From Arabidopsis thaliana (taxonomy: Eukaryota > Streptophyta > Magnoliopsida > Brassicales > Brassicaceae): a stretch of 64,000 nucleotides of DNA. The DNA is taken from NCBI RefSeq assembly GCF_000001735.4, contig NC_003076.8, positions 20,463,835 through 20,527,834 of the forward strand. Reading direction: 5' to 3'. The notes beneath the pieces are model-generated. The model worked only from the letters and a program-made list of their open reading frames with translations. It was not told the DNA's origin and did no database searches. Positions 50,098 through 62,582 of this stretch are shown here, one piece after another; the stretch's first letter is position 1; each line of letters starts with the position of its first letter. The translations under genes were made by a program, and so were the position numbers.

Positions 50098-52547
50098 AGA
50101 TTGAAAGATCGGTTACTTCCACCAATTCAGGGAATTGACATGGGACTGAGAGAGAAACCTGCAAAGGAATTTCCATTAACACTTTACGGAATTGGGAAGC
50201 AGTTAATGCAGGGCATGTTTCTAAGGCTTTTCTTCTCCAACTGCTGATTTGTTTGTTAGTTGTTTTTGGTTTTCAGTTTCTCTTGATGAACTTTCCCAAT
50301 GTAACCTTTCAAGTTATCCTTTATAGAACAGAATGGAACTTCGTTTTTTGTTGTGGACTCGATATATTGGTTCGTCCTCTTAAGTTCATTAAAACAAGAA
50401 AGACCATAACACCATTGAAAGAACCAAAACTTGATATTAAATGGTAAAGTCTCATCACATGAAGTAGCTAAGGGCTTACTTTACTTCTGCAACCTCCCCC
50501 GTAGCATTTGTTCCATTGTTGTAGTCACTAACTTATATGGGACGACTGTTGCAGTGCATAACTGCAACCACAATCAGAACACTAATCTCTGGTCCAAGAT
50601 CAACATTACCTGGTCCTGTGACCATCCATGATTCCTTGAACAAGTACACGTTCTCAGTTCTTTGTCCGTAGACCGGTTAGTAGTGGGAGATAGAACAAGA
50701 CTGCTCTCCGTTTTTGTAATCTTTGCATCTGAGAATATTAAGGAGATACGACTACTAACCGTAAGAGTTTACTTGTTCATATATGTCATAGTTTTAATGT
50801 GGTTTGTAATGAGTCTTTGGAGTGTAAGAGTTTAAAAATGATTTAATATAAGATCTAAGTCTCATTCACATAAGATAACCCTGTTTCAAGATACAACAAC
50901 AATTCTATTATAGGAGCATCCTTCAACTTTTAAATATAAAAAACATAAAACACTGAATCAGAATCATACTGATACTAACTCAGGTTTATTGTAGTTTCTT
51001 GAATAAAATCTGGAAAGAATAACAAAACATTACTGCCACAAGATCAGAAAATGAAACAACCCAAAAATATTTCAAGAGTGTTAAGTTGCCATTATTGTAT
51101 CATCAAAATAGTACTGCCACTAATGCTTTATACCATCAATTAATGCATGACTGACCTCGTTTCTTCTAACCCAAGTATATGCTATTCACAGAACAAGAAA
51201 AATACTTCCCTGAATCCAGACTAAATCACACTAACTCATATATCAACACGAAGGAGAAGAGTATGGACCAAGAAAATTGAGAAATCCAAACTCCGATTAA
51301 GCCATTAAGGCAAAAAACCATCCATGCAAAGAGACATATAAATTCATAGGGAGAGAGACAAAAACACGTAGCAATAAAAAAGCAAATGAGTACAAAACAA
51401 AACAAAACAAAATAGAAGATTGTGCAATGTAACGCAAGGACTCATGAAGATCATCATACCTTTGCTTTGAGAATCAGGATGGACAACTTCAGACTTGTGT
51501 AACCCCTTCTTTTTCGTCAAGATTAATTACTTCTTTTCGAATTCAACGTGAATGTAAAAATCTCTAGAGATCAAATTTTAAAACATCAAGCAGTCTAAAC
51601 ATTAAACAACATCAGCTTAACACAGTTTAAACGCATTAACCACTTTATAAAATGTTGAAACTATTTTTGTAACCCACAATATTATAAAACGCATGTTTCT
51701 TGTTTTCTAAAGAAAATCTAAATTTTGAATTGATCAATTTTTTGTCCAAATCTTCTATGATTTCCTTAGGGAGAGCCACAACCTGATTCCAAGCCCAAGA
51801 AGAAGGATGCTCCACGTTTTAAAGTTAATCTTGGAAGCGAGCGACAATGCTTGGGATGGAATGTTAAAGGTAGCAGATGCATACTCTGTTATCATAGTCT
51901 ATGTCAAAGTATGTGGATATGAATAGTTTCCATGGTCGTACTTGTCCAAGAAACTTGGATTTGTATTTTGTAGCTACTCGAACACAAAACTTGAAACCAA
52001 GAACATTTTTTTTGGTGCCAATAAAATAACACACTGGTCTAAGTGACATGTATGTTTTTATGAGATTTGCTCTCCAATGTGGCTCAACCTGTGTTTTCTT
52101 TGGGTATATACATACTGGATTTTTGGCCGAAGTCTTGGAAACAGATTATATCTGTGATTTGGAAAATGCGGAATCACCCACTATTATAAACTGAAATTTT
52201 CTTAACTTATCATTTCTATGCAACAAACACACTTTTACTATCAAATCTAAGTACAGAGATACGTTACAACAAGAAAGTAATATCATCCAGCTCCATATAT
52301 ATAGCAAAGACCATTTGATTCAAGAGCATAATCATTATATAAAACCCATGGTCATAACATGATAAGTATTAAGACATGTACATAAGAATTTTGACAGTGT
52401 ATAAAAAGGGTGTAAGCCCGACTTTCACATATATAACTTAAACCCCTGACTTATATGTTACCTGGCCACTATCATCTTTCAAACAGACAAGATTGTCCTT
52501 CAAGCAAGAGAGTCCTCGTCAATCGTCATCATCTTCTAGCAAGAGCC
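50098..52547. other. CPI1 3' flank and gene-poor spacer with exon-like relics
   Basis: About 2.4 kb without an intact gene. The CPI1 trailer lies at the left. A less AT-rich patch at 50480-50700 is open in a plus frame (to 50631) and also in a minus frame, with no recognised motif. A splice-flanked open stretch is at 51770-51869. A minus-strand open stretch ending in a GTATG donor is near 51460-51530. The right edge is the EXO70F1 trailer. Confidence 0.45.
51770..51869 (+). pseudogene. Orphan exon-like fragment
   Basis: One hundred bases flanked by a TTTCCTTAG acceptor and an AAAG|GTAGCA donor. They are open in one frame and read a Lys/Pro-rich segment and then RFKVNLGSERQCLGW. Its base composition is richer in GC than the surrounding DNA. 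No neighbouring exons continue it. It may be a gene fragment captured by a transposon. I do not recognise the source protein. Confidence 0.35.
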
Positions 52548-54599
52548 TTAACTTTTCCTTCTCGGGTGGTGAATAACCAATTGATTTCCTTCAAATAGGT
52601 CTGGTAAGTAACTCTCCAGGTCATCTGGTGTGTACTTTATGTACTTTCCAGCATGCCTACCACCTTCTAGTTGACTCCTATTCCTTCCGAAGAAAGCCCG
52701 GTAAGCCGGGATTACTTTCTCTGATATAGATATTCTCAGTTCTTCACGAAGTTGAGGATCCGGGACCTTCCAAGCCGTTTGCAGCCTGTATAACTCTTCA
52801 AAGCTGGCATTAAAACCTCTGAATCTCTCTTTTAACGCCATCTTGGAAGAATTGTTGCTTCTTTGTCCATAACTCGGACTACCACTTGAACTTCCACCCA
52901 TACTTTCGTCCCTCAAAGCAGATAGCACCCTGCTCCAGGAAGCCCTGAGGTAACCGGTAGCATATTGACGTATCTGCCCTCTTCGTTTTCTAACCCAATC
53001 ATCACCCAAGAGTTTACCAAGCTCAGAATCCTTCACCTTCTGAACTATGTAGTAAATGTTGTTCATCATGAACACATGTTGCAGCCCACCATCTTCATAC
53101 AACTTTGATTTATCTTCAAGATTTGATTCCAACGACGTAATCAACCCCAATATTCTTTTCGCAAGAGGAGACATCTCTTCTGTACTATCATCACCAGATA
53201 CGCCACTTGACTCATTACTCTCCAGAAGCGAATTTAAGGTCACCGCATAATCCACAATCAATTTCATGTAATTCATCACATAACGTATCATTGGATGAAC
53301 CTCACCATTTGTCGTCGGTCTCTTTGATGTCTCATTCCGAACATTATTCTCAAACTCAACAAAAGTCCCCCTCGCAGCATCACCCAGTGCTTCCAACACC
53401 CCCTTGGTCTCATTACACACAAAACAGTCAGTGACCATCACCTCTAAAGTCTGCAACACATTAGCCAACGCATCATACATGTCCAGAATCCTAAACAACT
53501 TCTCTGATGATCTTCTACCAATCGCCACAGCCTCTCCGAAATTCAACAACTGCATCACACAGCTTTTAGTTGTCTCGTTAAAGCAAACCTCTTTACTCGA
53601 CTCCGAACTGCTAAAGATCTCATCACATATCTTTTTCTCACCAACAAGAAGAACCCTAACAGTAATCTTCACAGCTTGAATCCACTTCTTCATCTTCTCA
53701 TCCATAGACTTCCAATCAATCTTCTGAACTTCTTCTATACTCAGCTTCTCAACACCAAGAATCATCAAACAATCATCCAAAGCATCACGCCTAACCGAAC
53801 TATAAACCTGAACACACTCCTTCTCATAACCAGCGCGAATCATCCGCTCTGCAATCTCCTTCAAATCTTCAACAGCAGTTGGATTAATCAAATCAACCCA
53901 AAGATCACACCCTATACTCCCTCCTCTCTCATGAAACAACCTCCTCCTACTCCCACTACCATCTCCATCAGCAACCAAACCAAAATTCTCAAAATCCTCA
54001 ACAACATCACCATCAGCAAAGGACAACGAAACACGCCGCATCGAGCCATAGAGTCGCTCAGCGTCTAAAGGAACAGTGTTACGAATCAAAATCCGTCTAA
54101 ATTCATCTTCAAGCTGAGACATAGCCATCTGCAAAGCACTATCAGCTCTATCCACCATATCAGGCTTATTCTCAGACGAAAGATCCTCAAGCAAAGAGAT
54201 AATCTCATCAACAGCTGAAAGAAACTCGGTAGCTTCCTCCGGAGATTCATCAAACGAAAGAGAAAACGAAGAGGAACGATAGTTACCAGAAGACGAAGAC
54301 GAGTGACGAGAAGAATCATTACCACCATCCCACCGATGAATAACCGATTCTGCAGCCTCTAAACGCGCCACAAGAGCGTCGTTTTGATTCTCTTCCTGGT
54401 TCGTCATCGCGGTTTTGATATTTGATAAACGGTTATCGAAGCTTGAGAAGATAAGTAACATATCTTCACGAACCTCTTTTGGTGTGTTGAGGCTTTTCAT
54501 GATCTGTTGCGCCGTAGCGAGAACACGGTCTTCAGCTCCCCCACCACCACCTCCGGCTTCGGCGTTGATACTCGCCGCCGTGGTTGTTGTTGCGGCCAT
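52548..54599 (-). CDS. EXO70F1: Exocyst subunit EXO70F1
   Basis: An intronless gene of 683 residues, recognised as At5g50380. Exo70 proteins are helical rod-shaped exocyst subunits that bind phosphoinositides and tether secretory vesicles at the plasma membrane. Land plants have many paralogs, and the F class is linked to pathogen responses and secretion. The N-terminus is Ala/Gly-rich, followed by [20 protein letters not shown] Ser-rich segment spans about 95-120. A conserved [15 protein letters not shown] block lies near 185-200. The Exo70 C-terminal superhelix starts around residue 275 ([22 protein letters not shown]) and runs to the end. [31 protein letters not shown] and [14 protein letters not shown] are visible family signatures. 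The single exon is typical for plant Exo70 genes. Confidence 0.96.
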   Translation of the reverse strand: MAATTTTAASINAEAGGGGGGAEDRVLATAQQIMKSLNTPKEVREDMLLIFSSFDNRLSNIKTAMTNQEENQNDALVARLEAAESVIHRWDGGNDSSRHSSSSSGNYRSSSFSLSFDESPEEATEFLSAVDEIISLLEDLSSENKPDMVDRADSALQMAMSQLEDEFRRILIRNTVPLDAERLYGSMRRVSLSFADGDVVEDFENFGLVADGDGSGSRRRLFHERGGSIGCDLWVDLINPTAVEDLKEIAERMIRAGYEKECVQVYSSVRRDALDDCLMILGVEKLSIEEVQKIDWKSMDEKMKKWIQAVKITVRVLLVGEKKICDEIFSSSESSKEVCFNETTKSCVMQLLNFGEAVAIGRRSSEKLFRILDMYDALANVLQTLEVMVTDCFVCNETKGVLEALGDAARGTFVEFENNVRNETSKRPTTNGEVHPMIRYVMNYMKLIVDYAVTLNSLLESNESSGVSGDDSTEEMSPLAKRILGLITSLESNLEDKSKLYEDGGLQHVFMMNNIYYIVQKVKDSELGKLLGDDWVRKRRGQIRQYATGYLRASWSRVLSALRDESMGGSSSGSPSYGQRSNNSSKMALKERFRGFNASFEELYRLQTAWKVPDPQLREELRISISEKVIPAYRAFFGRNRSQLEGGRHAGKYIKYTPDDLESYLPDLFEGNQLVIHHPRRKS

Positions 54600-56954
54600 C
54601 TATGGAGAAATTCGAAAAGGGAAAAATCAAAATAGAGAGGTAGGTGAATCAGAAAGATGAAGACATGGATCGTGTTGTGAGATTTAGAGATCAAAACTTG
54701 AGAGAGATTGAATTGAAGAAGAAGAGTATAATTTTTTTCTAGGGTTTGAGTGGAACAAAGACAGCGAAATGGATTGTTTTTGGTCTTTCCGAAAAAAAGA
54801 AACAAAGTCAATACGTTTTCGTTGACCTAAATGTTTTGGTACCGGTTATTTTCCGGTTTAATTCTCTTCTACGAATCACAGATAGACAGAAAAGTACGGT
54901 AATGTTTTTGGTTACTTTCGGTTTAGTCTTTTTTTTTTCAATTGCTGCAAGTTTTGGATAGAGTTTTTAGACTGTTTCAAATTTAGTTCAAGGAGTTTTA
55001 TTTAGACTGTTTCAAAATGGTTAGATTTTGTGATTTTTTAATTGTTCATTCAGTATGGGTTTAGCTTTAGAATGTTTCAAATTGTATTCCGATCCTAATA
55101 TAGATTCAGAAAAACGGACCGGACCAATGTGATTGATTTGATAGCAGCATTATTGCGGTGGAGTACTCTTCCGGCGTATTGACGCTGTCGTCCGCCTACC
55201 GTATCCAACGGTTGATAATTATAGTTGACAATAACAGATTTTCTAATCTCTCAAATCAATTTTTTTCTGCTAAACGACAGATATCTGTGTTCACACTTCA
55301 CACCATCAACATTCATCTACCTGTTGTTTATTCAATATAGCCAACACAATTGATTTTTTTTTATAATGGATATGTTATTATTTGTAAATTTAACATGATG
55401 ATTGTACATAAAAAGGTTAGTGTTACCAAACTCTAACTCTATTATAGTAAAGGGAAATTTGACTCTATAACCAACAAAAAAACTATAATTAAGAAACTAG
55501 CACCTCACAAAAAAAACCTTGATATTCTTTATATTTTATGTATTAATTCCAATGTTGTCCTTTTTTTTTAAAGATATTATTGAATAAAGGTTTTTAATAG
55601 ATTTATGAAATTAAGTGTTATTCAATTATGTCTTTATAAAACTACTTTAAAAAATCTGCTTTTATTGGATTAATGTTTATTTGATATATTCTAAAATAAA
55701 TTAAAAATAAGTGTTATTCAATATTTATTTGATTTGTTTCATTTAGGATTTGAATGTACTTTTATTCATAAAACATGAAAAAAATAATCCAAACATTTTA
55801 TCAAGTATTTCAAAATCCACGTAAAACATTAAACATTAAAATCAAAACCCACATATTATCAAGCCAATTCAAGTCTATTAAAAACCTCAATCTAATAACA
55901 ACCTCTTAATCTCATTTTCCCCATCAACTTAATCTTCACTTTCATATTATCACTTTGCCTCCTTTTTTTTTTGCCAAGTTGTCATAAAAAAATGGGTGCA
56001 AAATTCCCTTTCTATACCGTCATTATCACCGTTAGTGCTACCATTACAATCGATGTCATCGTTATCGTCACCACTACTACCATCGCTATTGTCAACATCA
56101 CCGCTACGTTTTATCTCGGTTGCTTGAGTTGCCAATGTTGTATCTTAGAGTATAGTTTTTTTTGGAATCAGATCAGTTTAACTCCATCATTTGGATCACT
56201 TAGAATATAACGTTCTTTATTCGTCGTATGTTTAGTTTAGTATTATGTGTTCTCTATTACTGCTACTATAGTATATAGTAAGACACTACAATGTTCTATA
56301 CTATTTTAAAAGACATGCTTTGGGTTTGAATTTACAGTACTGATTTTAAATATAATTTATAAAAAATAATATATTACAATATTTATTCTTATGTGATCCT
56401 ATATAGTATAAGATCATATAGTATAACATATATATTTTTTTGTTACAAACACTTAACCACGTAAATGTTTATATCCATTTGAAAAATTCAATCACTACAT
56501 CAATTCACGTTTCTCACTCATTTACGCGTACGTCCACAATTCCAAGTGCAGCTACGAGTGTGTCATTCTCCTTTCACACGTGCGTTTGCATCCTTTACAA
56601 GTTGGAAAAGAGTTTTTCGTCTTTCTATCATCTATATGTGTTACTTTCTTCATTTACCTTATTATGATGCTATATATTTAATAACTTTAGCTAGAATGGT
56701 TATTCACCTAATTCACCCTATATCAAATTTACACCGTAATACACAACACAATTCTGCACTTTTTTTTTGGTGTTAAAAGCAGTGAATGATAAAAAAACTT
56801 TTACCTTTATTGATAGCAATGCTAAAAGAATCATACAAACCCGTTACATGATCACACTATTTTCCGTGTGTTATACATATATATAACTTTAGCATAAAGA
56901 AACAAGAACCCATAACAATAAAAGAACATGGAATCTACTTCTACTTGTGATGAT
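54600..56954. other. EXO70F1 promoter and AT-rich spacer
   Basis: The first 150 bases are the EXO70F1 leader and proximal promoter. Positions 55451-55560 carry a dispersed repeat shared with 62897-63006. A trinucleotide-like low-complexity patch at 56010-56110 is open on both strands but has no ATG-started gene. The right end is the trailer of the PPR gene. Confidence 0.45.
55451..55560 (+). repeat. Dispersed repeat, copy 1 (transposon-end-like)
   Basis: This 110-bp stretch starting GGGAAATTTG and containing TATAATTA and AAACTAGCAC aligns along its length with 62897-63006, in the same orientation. The character (GAAATTTG, then AACC-ACAAAAA) resembles the ends of Arabidopsis Mutator/VANDAL-type elements, which is an inference from memory. 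Confidence 0.5.
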
Positions 56955-59146
56955 TCACCAATAACCTCCACAAGAACACTTCCCTTCTTTAAAATGATGG
57001 AACCGGCTCGCGTCTCTCACTACCATCTCTCGTCCTGTAACCAAAGATATGAACTCAACCACCTTGTGGCAATTTTTGCATATCCTATGGTTCTGAGTAA
57101 TCTGCAATGGATTCCATTCCGGCGTATTCACCAATCCGTAAGCTATGGCTAGTTTCTCGCTGTGATATCGCCCTACTCGCTCTTCTTCCTTTTCATCTAC
57201 GTCTGGAAGAAGGTGTTGCTCCTCCTCTGAGTACCCATACTCGGAAATCTCTTCCATTAGTTCATCCACTTTTTGGTATATCTGCCTGTTTCATTTAGAT
57301 TCACACATCGTAAGGTTATGAGATTATGAAATGAAGACAGAGAAAGATTTTAGTATTGTCAGATAATTTACCTTTTCACCGTCTCATTGTAAGAATCAAA
57401 CCTATCTCCTGAAAGAAAGCTGTGAGTCTGATCTCCAACCTCAACCCAAGTACAAGCCGGCATCATGCTTAATCCTTTGCTCTCCAATGTCTCCAAAACC
57501 CCTGCAGCTTCTGCAGTTTTTCCCATACTGTTGTACATATTATACATCACAACGTAGTTTCCGAGCTTCTCGGGTCCCATTCCATAGAGTTTTTCAGCAA
57601 CCACTCTTCCAAGCTCTAAGTTTTCCTGCATCCTACAGGCATTCAAGAGTGCTGCCCACATGTTCACCGTGGTTTTCAAAGGAGCTCTTCGGATAAACGC
57701 AATGGCTTCATCTAATAAACCGTCTCTACCCAACAGCTCAATCATGCAGGCATAATGCATCGCCCTTGGTTTGATCCCATGAACCTCACTCATCGATAGA
57801 AAAATCTCCCAACCTTGCTCAGATAAACCTGAATAGGCACAAGCTGATAGAACTGCAAGAAATGTGACATGGTTTGGAGCGACGTTTGCTGCAATCATTT
57901 TCTCAAACAACTTAACAGCATCAGTTCCTCTACCATGATTTGCATATCCACCCATCAAAGCGTTCCATGAGATTATATTTTTTCTCGGCAATTTATCAAA
58001 AACATATCTAGCAGTATCTACTCTACCCCATTTGCTATAAAAGTCTACAAGAGCTGTGTTTGCAACGATTTCCGATTCAAAACCGTTTCGAATTAAACTA
58101 GCGTGTGCCTGCTTAGTAAGCTCAAGCTTTGCAAGCTTTGTAGAAATTCTTATCATTATCGAAAGTGTGAACTGATCAATAGACACACCTGAGTCTCGCA
58201 TGTCATACAACAAACACAGAGCTTCCTCACTATAACCATGAAGCGCATAACCCGCAATAACGTTGTTCCAAGCAACAGTAGTTTTCTCGGGCATACACTC
58301 AAAAGCACATCGAGCATCTTCAATATCCCCACACTTGCTATACATATCAATCAATCCACACGAGACAAAGGTATTATCAACAACTCCTAACTTCAACGCA
58401 CAAACGTGTAACTGTTTCCCCACATAAATAGACCCTAAGCCAGCCGAGGCCCGTAGCATCACCGCAAACGTATGAGTCTCACAATCAGAAAGCTCCTCCC
58501 ACATCATCTTAAACAACTCAAAAGCTTCAACATAATTCCCAAAATTAACAAACCCAGAGATAATCGAGTAATAAGAATACAAATTTCTCTCAGGGATTTC
58601 ATCAAACAACCTACGTGCATCAATAATCATCCCACACTTGACATGCATCAACAAGATTCTGTTCATCATATACTGCTCCGGCTCAAACCCATTACTCATC
58701 ATAAACCCATAAACCCTTTTAACACACCGAATCGATTTCAAACGAATACAAGCTTCCACTAAAGCATCATAAGTACTAACACCAACCTTAAAACTACAGC
58801 GAATCTCCAGAATCTCAAACAATTCAAAAGCTTCTCTGAATCTATTACACAAAACCAACTTCTCTATCTGACTACAAATCGTTACACCAGATTTACTGAT
58901 CTGGGTATCATCCAAAATCTGATCTTTCGATTCCTTAACCTCGATTCTAATTGGTTCTGGTTTCAGCTTTGGTTTTGGTTTCAGACCTTGAACTACAGAA
59001 GAACAACTGAGTCTTCCAAATGGGTTCTTCCATCTTCTTCCTCGTAACGAGAATTTTCGCGGGAAAGTGAGAACCTTGGGATTGGAAGAAGAGTCTCGAA
59101 TCTCGTCTAATCTTATGCTCTGGTAACGCGAGAGTGGAATCTCCAT
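56955..59146 (-). CDS. EMB3141: DYW-class pentatricopeptide repeat protein EMB3141
   Basis: A two-exon gene of 701 residues (At5g50390): 59146-57372 and 57285-56955. The intron sits just before the DYW domain. PPR proteins bind organellar RNA, and DYW members usually act as C-to-U editing factors. The N-terminus (1-60) is rich in Arg and Ser with few acids, which fits a plastid or mitochondrial transit peptide. About eleven P/L/S-type PPR units run from residue 90 to 520, for example YDALVEACIRLKSIRCVKRV and ALVDFYSKWGRVDTARYVFD. The E/E+ region follows. The DYW domain keeps the deaminase-like HSEKLA (HxE) and CKNCH zinc ligands. It ends GYW rather than DYW. An embryo-lethal designation is remembered, not derived here. 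Confidence 0.95.
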
Positions 59147-59740
59147 GATTGGAAGAGAATGGGGTCAATAAGAGATTAGGAGCAAACAGAGGATCCAGAT
59201 CATATTGATCGGAATCGCCCGAGAAAGCACCGTGGAAAGATGGATTTGTTTACTTGATGCTCCGCAATGTCTGAAGCAAATGGGTTTTGTTGCTGAAAGA
59301 AGAAGAAGGAAAAGAAGTGATTTTTGAAATAGAGAGAGAAGAGCATCACACAGCATCGGGAGCTCCGCTAATGGCAGTTGGAATTTAGACTTTGAGGAGA
59401 GAAGCAGGTAGTTATGAAAACTACGTCGTTTTTGGCATAAGCAGATCTAATCACAGTTTAATTTAAGAAAATTATTGATTTGCATTGTTGCAGTAAACAG
59501 GTTTTTATGACATTAATCATAGCAAAATACGTTTGATGGAAATAGTTTTATTTTTATTTTGAAGATTGTTTGATGTTTATATTTAACAATATCTTTGACG
59601 TTTGAAGAAAAAAAAAACTACATTGATGATCACATTTGTTTGTTAAGAGATGAGCAAGAAACAATTGTATAATCTACAAGGAATCAAAACTAGGACTGTT
59701 TCTTTACTTACTACCTCACAACATCAAACGCTCGAAGAAA
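59147..59740. other. PPR-gene leader and PAP27 3' flank
   Basis: Spacer between two minus-strand genes, with a GC-richer PPR leader (59147-59400) and then AT-rich DNA. The CTACGTCGTTTTTGG block at 59421-59435 resembles common Arabidopsis core-promoter sequence. No gene was found. Confidence 0.45.
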
Positions 59741-62397
59741 TCATGAAGCTAATGTGGTTGGCTCGCAGCTATCTCGAACACAAGCCAAGACATCTCTGTA
59801 TTCTCTAAAGATAGTGAAGGAGTCATGTACAGCTCCATTGCTGCTTTTCTTGTATTCGAAGAGAAGAGAGGAGTGATCAAAAGCCGTCAACTTCACAAAC
59901 CCGTAATCATAGTCTCTGAAGATACTCCACTTGGGTTTCAGCGAGCTGAACGAAGACAAGTGACTTCCTGCACCACCAACAACCACGTGTATAGTTCCTT
60001 TGAAGGCTCCTGAGTAGTGACTTTTCTCATTGTCCATACATTGGTTCTGGTAAATGGGGCATGTTCTTTCATAGTTATGAACATGACCGTAGAACGCGAT
60101 GTCTACTTTATACTTCTGCCAGAGCTTTTGCAAGCTCTCTCTTCCCATAGGTTCTTCAAAGGAACCTTCTTGACCATACCAATCGTTTGTTGAATAACCG
60201 AGAACACGATGAGCAATAAAAATCAACCAAGGCTGAGCCCTTCTGTCTACAGAGGCAAGACAACGCTCTATGAATTGGTATTGCTCTGACCCTTCTCTCC
60301 AATCATGTTCAGTGTCCGCTACACAGAACCGAAACATTCCATAATCCGCAGAGTACCAGAACTTAGCTTTGTTCTCAGCAGGAAAATCAAACATGGTTTC
60401 CGCAGGAACCCCACACTCCCCTCCAGAGTCTTTACCACCATAGAAGGATCCAGAGTCTGGCCAATCCCGCTCGTGGTTGCCACTGAAGAGAAACACAAGT
60501 TAGTGCCAAGAATCTGGAAATCGTTAAAGCGAAGACTTATATGGCCGGTCAAGCTAACCTTGCGACCATGTATGGAACAGTAGAAGCAATAGGTTCAACT
60601 TGAGCTGTGAACTGATCCCACTGCGAGATGTAACCATTTGCGTAAGTGATATCTCCAATGTGGAAAACAATGTCAATGTTCTTCAAGTCCTTGATGAGTT
60701 GATCAGTGGTGTTGAGAGAACCAGGCTGATAATCATTGTACTCGTTTGAACCATCCCGCTCTCCCTTCAAATACATATTACAGAAACATATAAGTCCCGA
60801 GAGGAAACACTAACAAGGCAATGTTTTTATATAGAAAACAACAAGCAAGTACCTTCCCCATGTCCCCGAAGATTATGACCCGTTGTAACGAGTCTTGTCC
60901 AGGATAAGGAGAGGACTTGAAAGTGAAATTCTTGCTCCAAACTATTGATCCATTCATCAACTCATGACCCATCCTGTATGTGTACCTTGAGGTAGTTGAT
61001 GATCCAGAAAGTTACAAAACCGTTATCCAAACGATGTGTTTAAACAAGAAAGGAAATTGATACTTCTAAACAGTGTATATACTTGAGGTTTGGCCAAAGA
61101 TCTTTCAATGAAGCAGTGTGGATGAAACCTGGATCACGCCAACCAACAGTACGAGCAGGAGCACCTGTGTCAAACAGTGTAGTAAGAATCAAAATGCAAA
61201 TTCAGATAAAGAGAAAAGTGCATAGATTTCTAGTTTCATACATACCACACATGCTGTTCCTGGTAAAAGTCAAGGTACCAGCTGGCGATCGTCTACTTCG
61301 AGTTCCCTTACGACTCCATTCCACAAACGGAACAGCCTCACCTATGTTGTAACCACTTGTCCATGTTACGGTCATCTATCAAAATCATAGTGCAAAGCAT
61401 GTTTTAGTTCATATATCGATTTGAGAGTCTTGTTAAGGCTTTGATAAATCAGGCTATGGAAAACTTACCTCGTCCCATTTCTTCCCTAAAGCAAGACGTG
61501 GATAGACAGGAGCTTTAGGATTGATAAACGATACATGATTTGAAACCGAGACAAGTGTTGGCTGTAAAGAGCAATAAAAGAGATCAATTAGAGTCCATTG
61601 GAGATAAAACACAAACTTGAGAGGTTGTGTAATCTAATCAACTAACATTTGAGAGTCCCCCAGTGAAGAGGGCAAAGGAGAAATCAGCTCTCTGGTTTAT
61701 AAGCATGAACTTCAAAACCGCATTCCCAGTCTTCATATAGTCAGGACTGGACTTGGCATACATATACTGCCATATTAGAGGAAAACTAAATGAGATGAAA
61801 TGCAATGTCAAAGTTGAGAAATCAACAGTCAAAATGTAATGGAAACCTTGACTGGAGCTGAGCAAATAAAAGGAGCTATCTCTTTGTCATCTGTTGGAGC
61901 ACAAGAAGATGAGCTATAACAAGAGAAACACAAAGACAAGTTGTTAAACACATCAATCAATATGCAAACACATGATTCATAAAGAGGGTTTAATGGATGT
62001 AAAAAAAATACTCGAATTTTGCTGGTGAGAAGACTCCAACCCAATCGTCTGAAGAAGGCTCCGGATTTGAGATAACAACATTTACCCATTCTGTGTCCTG
62101 ACCCTGTATCAGCAGCCATCATCAAAAACTAAATCATATATCTCGATTCGGCACTGGAATCAGTTTACAGGAAAGACCAAAGAAACATAACATATCTCAG
62201 TTTGGTCTGATGCTAAGTTTGTTTACCTGGGAACCAAGAACAAGAGGGGAAACGTGAATAAAAGCAGAGTGATGCTGAGCTAAATTTATGGCGTATATAT
62301 CAATTTGAGACAGTGCTTGATCTCCACGTCCATTTTCGTGACTTGAAGACACCTGTACGATGAACCATAGAAGCACTAACAAGAAATTCCTAGCCAT
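59741..62397 (-). CDS. PAP27: Purple acid phosphatase PAP27
   Basis: A ten-exon gene of 611 residues (At5g50400). Exons: 62397-62227, 62103-62012, 61913-61847, 61766-61647, 61561-61469, 61375-61246, 61164-61083, 60985-60853, 60764-60559, 60482-59741. Plant purple acid phosphatases are secreted or vacuolar dimetal enzymes that hydrolyse phosphate esters. Residues 1-19 are a signal peptide (FLLVLLWFIVQVSSS). A fibronectin-like N-domain precedes the catalytic domain. All five metal-ligand blocks are seen in order: IFGDMG, GDITYANGY, SGNHERDWP, FIAHRVLGY and GHVHNYERTCP. The size places it in the high-molecular-weight plant class with PAP1, PAP9 and PAP24. The leader region carries G-rich runs on the coding strand. 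Confidence 0.95.
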
Positions 62398-62458
62398 CGT
62401 CGAGAGTGCTAACTTTCTCTTCTTTGCTGTGACAGATAGATGAAATCAGAAGCTAAAA

Positions 62459-62470
62459 CCCCCCCCCCCC
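62459..62470. repeat. C12 homopolymer (G12 on the PAP27 strand)
   Basis: Twelve consecutive C lie 62-73 bp upstream of the PAP27 ATG, on the opposite strand. Such a tract is rare in AT-rich plant DNA and prone to length variation and sequencing error. Confidence 0.85.
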
Positions 62471-62561
62471 AAAGAATCTTTTGACCTTTCAAAGATTAAA
62501 ACTTTCCAATCGCATGATATTTTGAATTTTGAAGACTCTTGGTTTTTGTTCTCAAGTACAT

Positions 62562-62582
62562 CCCTTTCTCTCCCTCCCTCCC
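62562..62582 (-). promoter_or_regulatory. G-quadruplex-type motif upstream of PAP27
   Basis: On the PAP27 coding strand four GGG runs occur in 21 bp, at 62582-62580, 62578-62576, 62574-62572 and 62564-62562, with loops of 1, 1 and 7 bases. This meets the usual G3-N1-7 quadruplex pattern. It lies 165-185 bp before the ATG, in the leader or proximal promoter. Confidence 0.6.

Noticed and set aside
53676-54068. Plus-strand open frame of 130 codons
   Set aside because: Antisense to EXO70F1 coding sequence; Asn/Ile/Pro/Thr-rich shadow with no domain.
55950-56135. Minus-strand Asp/Gly/Asn-rich frame
   Set aside because: It starts with TTG, not ATG, and is a trinucleotide-like low-complexity patch that is open on both strands by composition.
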